Assembly: GCA_021732995.1 (NCBI GenBank)
Contig: JAKFWA010000097.1
Span: forward strand, 1 to 64,000
DNA from: Planctomycetaceae bacterium
Lineage (GTDB): Bacteria > Planctomycetota > Planctomycetia > Planctomycetales > Planctomycetaceae
Length of the DNA: 64,000 nucleotides
Direction of reading: 5' to 3'
Below are positions 7,736 through 15,326 of this stretch, piece after piece; position 1 is the stretch's first letter; each line of letters begins with the position of its first letter. The position numbers and the translations under genes were made by a program. The notes below the pieces were generated by a model. That model did not search any database and was not told the origin of the DNA. It saw only the letters and a program-made list of their open reading frames with translations.

Positions 7736-9925
7736 TCAGGAGAGAACTCGCTGAACAGCGGCAGGCACGAGTTCCTGATCACGAACGATGATCTCCGTGC
7801 CGTTCTGCGGAGGGGGTTCAAACTCGACACCACAACTCGGACAAAGGGGCTCGGCGACGGGGCGTGGTTTGTGGCAGGCGTGGCAGGGAACGCGGCGAGG
7901 TCGCGGGCAGATGCCCACCAGCGTTAACACACCGGATACACCCATCAACCCTGCGAAAACCGTCCAGGCAACAGCCGCCCGTCCCGAGATGCGGCGATCG
8001 ACACACAGCAACATCGTGCTGACGGCGCACACCACCGCGACGATGACCATTTGCAGGGTCGTCGACAGTCCTGATCTCTTTTCCGTGAAGTCCTCTCTCA
8101 CGACTTCGGGAAAAAGGAAATCAGTCTGTGTGCCATCAATGCCAATTGCCGCAAGGCTCCCTGGCGGGAGCAGCCACTGCAGCACGTCGAAGGCGGGTTC
8201 AAAACTGGTGCGTTCGAGAAGAACATCGCGGAGCGCTTTGCCGTCGGCATTTGCATAAATCAGCCGGGTTGTATTGCGATCCAGATAACTCTGGTTCAAT
8301 GCATAGACACAGCGATTAGAATTTCGAAACCCGAGAAACTGCCAATAGCTGCCGCCTGGAAACTGTTTGGGCAACACGTAAGTCTGCTGTTCCAATGGCT
8401 CAAGCATCTTCTCATTCAACGGTTCATTCACGATTCGCTGCTCGTCATCGGGTTTGATTACAAACTGGCGCAGCGTCTTCTGATGCGCCATCTGCACGAT
8501 GCCGGGTGCTTTGCGCCTTGGTTCAGTGTGGGGCTCGAAGGGCATATCGGCGATGTGCGGGAAGTAGTTCACGTCCATCAACTCATCGGTGAATCGCACG
8601 CCGAGCAGCGGATCATCCGCGGAAGCGGCGTAGATTTTGCGCACCGTCTGCGCCTGCAAATCAATGTGATAAACACCATCCCGAAATGCATATACTGTGG
8701 TAGAACCCATTGGCTGACTTGGCTGGCCCGGTGTCATCGGCTTGGCCTTGTCATGCACATCCAGCGCCATGCCGTAGCCGAAATTCACAGCGACCATCGT
8801 GCCGAATCGTTGTTTCGGTTCCTGGTCGGGGGATAAGAAGCCTTCAGGACTGATGGTCGAATTATGCTGCCGACTGGAATGATGATACCCCAGAAAGACT
8901 CCCTGCTCGGGGGCGTAGTGCCAGACTTGCTGTTGAGGTCTATCCAGCAGGTGCATGGGGAATGGCAGATTCTGGCTGCGACCGTACAAGTCTCCCTGCG
9001 GAATCCATTCAGGATATCGTTTGATCTGCGAGTGATTCTCTGGGGTCAATGAAACCTTCTGGCGCTCAACGTACCTTCCCGCCAACCTATTCGCTGCGTC
9101 GAAGTGAAGCTCTTCCAGCTTGCCGTCTTCCAGAAGCGTTGCCTGGGTAGGCTGACGAGTCGGAGCCATCCAGAGCTGACGGGCCAGTTCCACCCCAAAG
9201 CCGATGGTCACTAGCAAACTGATCATGATGCTGACACCAGCATTGAATGCGAGCACGGTCCGTGCGGGCATGCGGAGCTGTTCATACTGCCCGCGCCATT
9301 CAGCGGCATTGCGAGTGAGCACAAACATGCAAGTGAATGACAACAGCGTCAGTCCCAATGTTGCCAGGACTCCCCAACCGCGGTGAGACTGCAGCGTCAC
9401 CAGACCAAACAGAACGCAGACCGAAGGCAATCCGAAGATCATCAGTCGAGTTGCATACCAGCGGGCTTCACGCACGGAGATCAGTGCTCCGACAAACCAG
9501 AATGGTATCACGGCCAGTATCATCAGGCTGGGCTGCAAGAGCGCCAGTGGATGCCACGGCGCGGCAATATTGCCCGGCGTCGCAGCCCACAAACCTAGAA
9601 TTCCCAGAGGCACAAAAGCCGCCACGAGATACAGGCCGACGCCTACAATTGCTTTCGCCTGCAGGATCTGTTGTGGAGTGACACCGCGATGCAGCAGGTA
9701 CGCCCAGCGATCACGGCTGACTTCCCGAAAGGTCTGCAGCAGTCCCATGACCACCGCTGCCACCGCACAACCAAATCCCAGATAGGCTTCAAATTCTGCA
9801 TCCAGCAGCACCTGTTCGCGCGGTCGGACGAACTGGCAGCCAAGTTGATACAGGAACGAGATGACCAGGAGCACCACGCCCCATTTCAGGTTCTCGCGAA
9901 ACTCTTTCCACAGGAGAGTGTTCAT
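7736..9925 (-). CDS. ABC-2 type permease with C-terminal zinc ribbon (second of two paralogues)
   Basis: About 729 residues. The start at 9925 has AAGGAG 5 bases upstream. Residues 1-270 carry six or so hydrophobic segments of an ABC-2-like exporter permease, beginning with TLLWKEFRENLKWGVVLL. A long non-membrane middle (about 270-610), with beta-rich segments such as YAFRDGVYHIDLQAQTVRKIY, is followed by two more membrane helices and a C-terminal CHACHKPR...CPSCG zinc ribbon ending in PPPQNGTEIIVRDQELVP. It is a close paralogue of the gene immediately upstream (41-base gap) and last in the GntR-ABC operon. The middle part probably lies outside the membrane. The exported substrate is unknown. 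Confidence 0.8.
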   Translation of the reverse strand: MNTLLWKEFRENLKWGVVLLVISFLYQLGCQFVRPREQVLLDAEFEAYLGFGCAVAAVVMGLLQTFREVSRDRWAYLLHRGVTPQQILQAKAIVGVGLYLVAAFVPLGILGLWAATPGNIAAPWHPLALLQPSLMILAVIPFWFVGALISVREARWYATRLMIFGLPSVCVLFGLVTLQSHRGWGVLATLGLTLLSFTCMFVLTRNAAEWRGQYEQLRMPARTVLAFNAGVSIMISLLVTIGFGVELARQLWMAPTRQPTQATLLEDGKLEELHFDAANRLAGRYVERQKVSLTPENHSQIKRYPEWIPQGDLYGRSQNLPFPMHLLDRPQQQVWHYAPEQGVFLGYHHSSRQHNSTISPEGFLSPDQEPKQRFGTMVAVNFGYGMALDVHDKAKPMTPGQPSQPMGSTTVYAFRDGVYHIDLQAQTVRKIYAASADDPLLGVRFTDELMDVNYFPHIADMPFEPHTEPRRKAPGIVQMAHQKTLRQFVIKPDDEQRIVNEPLNEKMLEPLEQQTYVLPKQFPGGSYWQFLGFRNSNRCVYALNQSYLDRNTTRLIYANADGKALRDVLLERTSFEPAFDVLQWLLPPGSLAAIGIDGTQTDFLFPEVVREDFTEKRSGLSTTLQMVIVAVVCAVSTMLLCVDRRISGRAAVAWTVFAGLMGVSGVLTLVGICPRPRRVPCHACHKPRPVAEPLCPSCGVEFEPPPQNGTEIIVRDQELVPAAVQRVLS

Positions 9926-9966
9926 CGCGGCTCCTTGCGTTGAGTAATTGTCATTGAAGATCGGTA

Positions 9967-12129
9967 TCACTCCACAGTGGCCGGTACGAGTTCCGGTTCG
10001 CGAATGATGATCTCAGTGCCGTTCTGCGGCGGCGGTTCAAACTCCGCGTGGCACTGCGGACAATGGGGCTGGTCGACCGCTCTGAGCTTGCCGCATTGAT
10101 GGCACTTAACCCGCAGCGGACGCGGCACCAGGCCGATTAACGCAAGGAGACCGCTCACGCCCATCAACGCGCAGAAGAGGGTCCAGGCAATCAACGAGTT
10201 GCGTGAGACTTTGCGATCGACACTCAGACCCAAGCCAATCAACGCCGAGATGACTCCCGCGATCAGCAGTCGATGAACCGTCGTCAGAGCCGGATGTACT
10301 GCAAAGTCTTCTGCGGCGACCTGTGAAGTGTCGATCTGGTTAATTCTCCCCTCGGTCAACGCCGTCACGACCATCCCCGGAGGGACAACGACGGGGAAAA
10401 TGCCCGACAACACTTCAACCGCAAGGCTGTTGGTCACCACATGGCGCTGCACTGCCCCATCAGCCTTTGCATACAGCATGTGATACATCGCTATATCCGT
10501 TGAAGCATCAACGAAGACATACAGGGCGTGTGTTCCTTTTCGGAAACCCAGAAACTGTGAATACAAGCTCGTATCCAACCCCTTCGGCATGACGAACGCC
10601 TGCTGCTCCAGCGGAGCGAAAAGCTGTTCGTGCAGCGGCTGACTGGCGATTCGCTTCTCGTCCTCAGCCTTGATAACGAACTGGCGAACGGTCTTCTTGT
10701 GCTGGAATTCCGCCAGGAGTGGCGCCCGCGGACTGTCCGCAGGCGGTTTCTCATATTCATACACCTGCTGACTGGGGACAGACTCGGTAATTCTGACACC
10801 TGTCAGAGGATCATCCGGCGGCGCCGAGTAAATCTTGCGAACCTCACCGGACTCCGCGTGGATATAGAACACTCCATCGCGAAACGCATATACCGTGTCG
10901 GATCGCAGGGGCGGCGTAACGGGATCCCTCTTGTTGTCTTTGTCGCGAGTGGCGATCTCAACGCCATAGTCGACCGTCGAGGCAGTCAGACGATCGAATC
11001 GCTGCTGGGGAGTCTGACTGGCCGGCAAAACACCTTCCGGACTGATCGTGTGCATGTGCCGGCGCGTCTGTCGGTGATATCCCTGAAAAACGCCCTGCTC
11101 CGGCAGATAGTGCCAGACACACTGCAGTTGCTGGTCCATCAGATGCATCGGAGCCGGCAACCACGGTTGCATCCCGTAGAGGTCGCCGCCGGGAATCCAT
11201 TCAGGATACTTCCGCCAGGTTAAGAACTCAGGTTCGTGCGTTTCAGAAACTGCGACGGACTGACCGTTAATCTTCCTGGCAATGATCTTCTGAGTGAGAT
11301 TGTCGACCGTGACTTCCTCCAGAGCGCCGTCTTCCAGAATCGTCGTGCGCACATTCACTTTGGGGCCTTCGGCCAGATAGGGCCGCGCCAACTGAGAGCC
11401 AAGCCCCAGAACAAACATCATCGCCGCCGCAATGCTGATACTGATATTCAGCGCAAGTATGCAGCGCGAGGGAGTAGCAAGCTGACCGTACTGCCCACGG
11501 CGCTCAACCGAATTGGACGTGAGTATCAACATCAGAGCCATGTTGATCACCGTCGGGACCAGAGAGCAGAGAATTCCAATAAAGTACGAAGAGGACAGTA
11601 GCGCGACGGAGAAGATACCCAGCACTGCCGGCAAGCCGAAAACCATCAGACGCGTGCCGTACCAGCGCACATCACGCAACGAAATCAGCACTCCCACAAA
11701 CCAGAACGGCGCGAGCGAGAGAATCGTCAGAAAGGGGCGAACGGGAATCAGCGGATGCCACGGTGCGGCCACATTGCCCGGAATCGCAGCCCACACGCAG
11801 AGAATGCCGAGCGGAACCAGCCCCGCAACGAGATACAGACTGATTCCTACAATGGCCTTCGCTCGCAGGATCTGCTGCGGAGTCACACCGCGATGCATCA
11901 AGTAAGCCCAGCGGTCACGACTGACCTCTCGAAAGGTCTGCAGCAGCCCCAGGATCGTCGCGGCAATGGCACAACCGAGTCCCAGCATGGACTCAAAATT
12001 TGAATACAGCAGAACTTGTTCGTAGGGAGAAATGAACTGGCTGCCGAGTTGATACAGGAACGAGATGATCAGGAGCACCACGCCCCATTTCAGATTCTCG
12101 CGGAATTCTTTCCACAGGAGAGTAGACAT
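9967..12129 (-). CDS. ABC-2 type permease with C-terminal zinc ribbon (first of two paralogues)
   Basis: About 720 residues. I place the start at the ATG at 12129, with AAGGA 6-7 bases upstream; a longer open frame extends into the ATPase gene and is spurious. It has the same architecture as its downstream paralogue: an N-terminal membrane block starting TLLWKEFRENLKWGVVLL, a long soluble middle, two late membrane helices, and a CHQCGK...CPQCH zinc ribbon followed by PPPQNGTEIIIREPELVP. With the ATPase upstream it should form an exporter in the cytoplasmic membrane. The two permeases probably form a heterodimer, which fits one ATPase gene per two permease genes. Its substrate cannot be inferred. 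Confidence 0.8.
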   Translation of the reverse strand: MSTLLWKEFRENLKWGVVLLIISFLYQLGSQFISPYEQVLLYSNFESMLGLGCAIAATILGLLQTFREVSRDRWAYLMHRGVTPQQILRAKAIVGISLYLVAGLVPLGILCVWAAIPGNVAAPWHPLIPVRPFLTILSLAPFWFVGVLISLRDVRWYGTRLMVFGLPAVLGIFSVALLSSSYFIGILCSLVPTVINMALMLILTSNSVERRGQYGQLATPSRCILALNISISIAAAMMFVLGLGSQLARPYLAEGPKVNVRTTILEDGALEEVTVDNLTQKIIARKINGQSVAVSETHEPEFLTWRKYPEWIPGGDLYGMQPWLPAPMHLMDQQLQCVWHYLPEQGVFQGYHRQTRRHMHTISPEGVLPASQTPQQRFDRLTASTVDYGVEIATRDKDNKRDPVTPPLRSDTVYAFRDGVFYIHAESGEVRKIYSAPPDDPLTGVRITESVPSQQVYEYEKPPADSPRAPLLAEFQHKKTVRQFVIKAEDEKRIASQPLHEQLFAPLEQQAFVMPKGLDTSLYSQFLGFRKGTHALYVFVDASTDIAMYHMLYAKADGAVQRHVVTNSLAVEVLSGIFPVVVPPGMVVTALTEGRINQIDTSQVAAEDFAVHPALTTVHRLLIAGVISALIGLGLSVDRKVSRNSLIAWTLFCALMGVSGLLALIGLVPRPLRVKCHQCGKLRAVDQPHCPQCHAEFEPPPQNGTEIIIREPELVPATVE

Positions 12130-12176
12130 CGCGAATCCTTGTGTGATGACCGCGGCAAGCTTGTCTGCTGAACGTC

Positions 12177-13097
12177 TCAGGCACCGATGCTTTGAAACAG
12201 GCTTTTGCGCCGGCCTCGATCGTCCATGTAGCTGACCACGGCATCCTGCAGATTGACGGGCACACGCTGGACGTCCACGCCCGCCAGCGCTCGCAACCGC
12301 TGTTCGTTCTCGTCGATCGCGCCGACGGCGATGATGCGGATCTCGCCGGGGAACGAGGACACGTTCAGCAACCCACTGATCTCGGGCAGCGTCGGCGTTG
12401 GGCCGGCATACTTCAGAATCCACGAACTCGTTCTCTCAGCCAGTTCGTGGGAGGGACAAAGCACTCGCAGCACGCCACGATCAATAATCGCAATTTGATC
12501 AGAGACACGTTCGACGTCGTCCAACAGGTGCGAGCTGAAGAAGATGGTCCGCTCAGTTCCTTGCGTGACGATCAACATCGCTTCGAGTAATGCGCGGCGT
12601 GCCACCGGATCGAGTCCCAAAGCGGGATCATCCAGAACCAACAGCTCAGGTTCGGGCGCCAAGGTCATCGCCAGGCAGACTCCAGCTTTCTCGCCGCGTG
12701 ACAGATCCTTGATACGCGCCTTGCGACTCAGGCCAAAGTGCTCAATGACGGCCGCGAAGATCCTGTCGTTCCAGCGGGCGAATGTGCCGGACTGAAAACG
12801 CTCACACTCCGCGATCGTCATCCAGCCATACGCAAAGTGGCTTTCGGTCAGGTAGCCAATGCGATTGCGGAGTTCGGGAGTGAAACGTTGCGAATCACAT
12901 CCCAGAATTGAACACGATCCGCGCGTGGGCGTTTCAAAGCCCAGCAGCATGCGGATGCTGGTCGTCTTACCGCTGCCGTTGCGGCCCAGGAAGGCGAACA
13001 CGCCGCCGCGCGGCACCGCCAGATCCAGTTGATTTACGGCAATCTTCGAGCCGTAGTATTTCGTGAGTCCGGATGTCTCAATCACGAAGTCGCTCAT
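12177..13097 (-). CDS. ABC transporter ATP-binding protein (YtrB/BcrA-type)
   Basis: 306 residues with a complete ATPase core: Walker A GRNGSGKTT (38-46), signature LSRGEKAG (132-139), Walker B LLVLDD (152-157) and an H-loop in FFSSHLLDD. The residue after the Walker B aspartate is D157 instead of the usual glutamate, a conservative change that normally slows hydrolysis. After about residue 215 comes a C-terminal extension typical of exporter ATPases of the drug/antibiotic type. The gene starts 2 bases after the GntR regulator stop, with GAGG in the regulator's last codons as ribosome-binding site, and 47 bases ahead of the first permease. Together they form a YtrABC-like operon. Confidence 0.9.
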   Translation of the reverse strand: MSDFVIETSGLTKYYGSKIAVNQLDLAVPRGGVFAFLGRNGSGKTTSIRMLLGFETPTRGSCSILGCDSQRFTPELRNRIGYLTESHFAYGWMTIAECERFQSGTFARWNDRIFAAVIEHFGLSRKARIKDLSRGEKAGVCLAMTLAPEPELLVLDDPALGLDPVARRALLEAMLIVTQGTERTIFFSSHLLDDVERVSDQIAIIDRGVLRVLCPSHELAERTSSWILKYAGPTPTLPEISGLLNVSSFPGEIRIIAVGAIDENEQRLRALAGVDVQRVPVNLQDAVVSYMDDRGRRKSLFQSIGA

Positions 13098-13099
13098 GG

Positions 13100-13507
13100 T
13101 TATCCTCGCTTCTTACGGTTGCTGAGGCCCAGTTCTTTCAAGCGTGCTTCCACAGCGGTGCGGATCTCGTCCACGGAACACTGCAGGCCGACGGACTCGC
13201 TGATCAGCGCATCCACGGCCAAAGCCAGTCGTCGCTGCCGTTCATCGTCCGAGAAGACTGAGCGGCGCGGGGCAATAAAGACGCCCTGGCCGTGCCGCGA
13301 TTCCAGCACCCCTTCGCGCACCAGATCGCCGTAAGCCCGCGCGATCGTGTTGGGGTTGATCAGCAGCCTCTCCGCCAACGCGCGCACGCTGGGAAGCTGT
13401 TCGCCGATCGCGAAGTTGCCGGTCGCCACGCCCAACCGTACCTGATCGACAATCTGCCGATACAGCGGCGCCGCGCTTCCCAGAATGATCTCGATGTCAC
13501 CAGCCAT
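13100..13507 (-). CDS. GntR family regulator, YtrA subfamily
   Basis: 135 residues. The N-terminal winged helix (about 8-78) contains PLYRQIVDQVRLGVATG, GEQLPSVRALAERL and NPNTIARAYGDLVREG, all typical of GntR proteins. The C-terminal part is short, under 60 residues and helical, which is the mark of the YtrA subfamily that controls ABC transporter operons. It is the first gene of the operon and its promoter holds a perfect inverted repeat 12 bases upstream of the ATG, so it very likely represses itself and the transporter. Family members respond to cell-wall antibiotics in Firmicutes; the inducer here is unknown. Confidence 0.92.
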   Translation of the reverse strand: MAGDIEIILGSAAPLYRQIVDQVRLGVATGNFAIGEQLPSVRALAERLLINPNTIARAYGDLVREGVLESRHGQGVFIAPRRSVFSDDERQRRLALAVDALISESVGLQCSVDEIRTAVEARLKELGLSNRKKRG

Positions 13508-13518
13508 GTCAGCACCAT

Positions 13519-13541
13519 GTGTACTAGAACAAGTAGTACAC
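13519..13541. promoter_or_regulatory. Probable GntR/YtrA operator
   Basis: GTGTACTA (13519-13526) and TAGTACAC (13534-13541) form a perfect 8-bp inverted repeat with a 7-base spacer, ending 12 bases from the GntR start codon. It overlaps the -10 element of the predicted promoter. Symmetric GTGTA...TACAC sites are the type bound by YtrA-like GntR regulators, as far as I recall. Confidence 0.75.
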
Positions 13542-13566
13542 TACGAACACTCGGCGAGGGTGTCAA
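13538..13566 (-). promoter_or_regulatory. Sigma-70-type promoter of the GntR-ABC operon
   Basis: On the minus strand TTGACA (13561-13566) is followed after exactly 17 bases by TAGTGT (13538-13543). The -35 box is a perfect consensus match; the -10 box is weaker. The operator begins inside the -10 box, so bound repressor would block RNA polymerase. Confidence 0.65.
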
Positions 13567-13717
13567 CGGTGTTTTTGATTCTCGCGCGGAGAATGCTTTG
13601 TCAGCTTCGGATGGCGGTTTTCTCGACAGCGCAGCGGCTCTGAATAATCATGTGCTCAACGATCGGAGTGCGGATGTTTTGAACCCGGAACGAGACGTCT
13701 CAAGGGAGGTTCGTTGA

Positions 13718-13969
13718 ATGATGATTTCAGGTCCGTGGTACCTCATTGCGGCGGGCATCGCGCTGCTTCTGCTGGGTTATTTTGGCGCCGCACTGTTCGG
13801 TGTTGGTGATTCATCCAGCACTGCCATCCACGAACGCATGAGTGACGACGAGATCGCTCGGCGGCTGGAGAAGCAGTCCGCTCGCACGGTTTGGGACTAC
13901 CTCGTACTCGCCGGCTATCTCTGCCTGCTGGTTAGCGTCATCTGGAGGCTGGCTCGCAAGGTGATGTAG
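13718..13969 (+). CDS. Small two-helix membrane protein
   Basis: 83 residues, with AGGGAGG 8 bases before the first of two adjacent ATG codons. A hydrophobic helix at about residues 5-30 (WYLIAAGIALLLLGYFGAALFG) is followed by a charged linker (RMSDDEIARRLEKQSAR) and a second helix at 58-78 (DYLVLAGYLCLLVSVIW), ending in a basic tail. No family is recognised. It diverges from the GntR operon and precedes fpg by 167 bases. It is likely an inner-membrane protein with both termini on the same side. Confidence 0.7.
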   Translation: MMISGPWYLIAAGIALLLLGYFGAALFGVGDSSSTAIHERMSDDEIARRLEKQSARTVWDYLVLAGYLCLLVSVIWRLARKVM

Positions 13970-14136
13970 CAGCAACCTGACACCGTGGATGTCCATGATC
14001 GCCGCGTTGTAGCAGGTCAATCGGGGATTATGATCACCGTGCTTGATCGGAACTCGAAAGGCATTGACCGTCTTGCAGTCGGCCCAATTCAGGCCAGCCT
14101 GAAGGTTCCGAAACCTCAATCAGAGAGTTGCTGTCG

Positions 14137-14991
14137 ATGCCCGAACTGCCCGAGGTGGAAACGATGGTGCGGGGCATTCGTCCCCACGTGCAGGGGCGTC
14201 GCATCGCCGAGTTTCGTGCGTGCCCGTGTGACTGCCGCCCCATGCTGGTGGAACCCTCGGCCAGGGAGATCGCTCGACGCGTCCGAGGCACGACGATCAG
14301 CGACGTCATCCGTCGCGCGAAGCGCGTGGTGCTGAAACTGAATTCCGGCGATGCCTTCGTGATTGAACCGCGCATGACCGGCCTGATGCTCATCGACGCT
14401 CCGCCGGACCCGGATCATCTGCGCTATGAATGGCTCTTTCAGGATGGGGGGCCGGTTTCTCGCTTGCAGTTCTGGGACAGGCGCGGACTGGGCACGTTGA
14501 AGCTGCTGTCGGCTGAGCAACTGGATTATCTGATGGGAGTGGACCAACTCGGCCGCGACGCACTGGAGATGACCGCTTCACACTGGGTCGACGTTTGTGC
14601 CGCCACTTCGACAGCGATCAAGGTCGCGCTGCTTAATCAGAAGCGAGTGGCCGGCATCGGCAATTTATACGCCAGCGAGATTCTGCATCTCGCGAAAATT
14701 TCTCCGCTGACGTCGGCCAGGCAACTGAAGCCAGCGCAGATCGACCGCATGACAGCCGCCGTGCTGGAAGTCCTGCACACGGCGATCAAGTATGAAGGTT
14801 CAACATTGAGTGACGGCACCTACCGCAACGCCTTGAACAAAGCAGGCGGGTATCAAAACGCGCATCGAGTCTACGATCGCGAGGATGAACTTTGCGTAAC
14901 CTGTTCGCGCGGCAAAATCATCCGCGTCGTGCAGGCGCAACGCTCGACGTTCTACTGCCCCGTGTGCCAGCCCGTTCGTCGCCGAAAGTAG
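14137..14991 (+). CDS. mutM: Formamidopyrimidine-DNA glycosylase (Fpg/MutM)
   Basis: About 284 residues. The N-terminus MPELPEVET gives the catalytic proline after Met removal and the essential glutamate of the Fpg/Nei family. The conserved VAGIGNLYASEILH helix-two-turn-helix and a C-terminal zinc finger (CVTCSRGKI...FYCPVCQ) are present. The enzyme removes 8-oxoguanine and other oxidised purines and nicks the strand by beta/delta elimination. The start is set at the ATG at 14137 because the active-site proline must be residue 2; an upstream TTG is excluded. Its stop codon TAG is the first part of a dispersed family A repeat. Confidence 0.95.
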   Translation: MPELPEVETMVRGIRPHVQGRRIAEFRACPCDCRPMLVEPSAREIARRVRGTTISDVIRRAKRVVLKLNSGDAFVIEPRMTGLMLIDAPPDPDHLRYEWLFQDGGPVSRLQFWDRRGLGTLKLLSAEQLDYLMGVDQLGRDALEMTASHWVDVCAATSTAIKVALLNQKRVAGIGNLYASEILHLAKISPLTSARQLKPAQIDRMTAAVLEVLHTAIKYEGSTLSDGTYRNALNKAGGYQNAHRVYDREDELCVTCSRGKIIRVVQAQRSTFYCPVCQPVRRRK

Positions 14992-15013
14992 CAGGCACAT
15001 TCCATGTGCCGTA
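14989..15013 (+). repeat. Family A palindromic repeat, copy overlapping the mutM stop
   Basis: The sequence TAGCAGGCACATTCCATGTGCCG includes the TAG stop of mutM and the hairpin GGCACAT-TCC-ATGTGCC. The same unit provides the stop codon of the nucleotidyltransferase at 146. The hairpin directly after the stop could act as a transcript end stabiliser. Confidence 0.75.
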
Positions 15014-15033
15014 GCCGCCTCTGCCGGACCGTC

Positions 15034-15097
15034 AGACTTTCAGACCGTCAGAGATGGATGAGTTTCTCAATCTCCGAGTCTGACGGTCTGAAAGTCT
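15034..15097. repeat. Perfect 19-bp inverted repeat
   Basis: AGACTTTCAGACCGTCAGA at 15034-15052 is perfectly inverted at 15079-15097, with a 26-base loop. It lies in the 335-base gap between mutM and the aldehyde oxidoreductase operon. No T-run follows, so a simple intrinsic terminator is unlikely. The rest of the gap (15098-15326) shows no gene. Confidence 0.7.
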
Positions 15098-15326
15098 CCA
15101 TGTCTGCAACCCCGTGCTGCACGGCCCGGGTGCGCCAACAAACAACCTCCGTCGAAACGACGGTGGATAGGGTTGGCCACTGTGGCATGGCCGCTGCGAA
15201 AACGCTACACATCAGGCAGCGCTAAGTCCGAGTTGCTCGCCAGTCCGCCTCTGACTGTTTTGGACACTCTCGGACAACGTTAATTGGTGTGATTCAAAGC
15301 GGCGCAACATACTTCAGGATGGTAGT

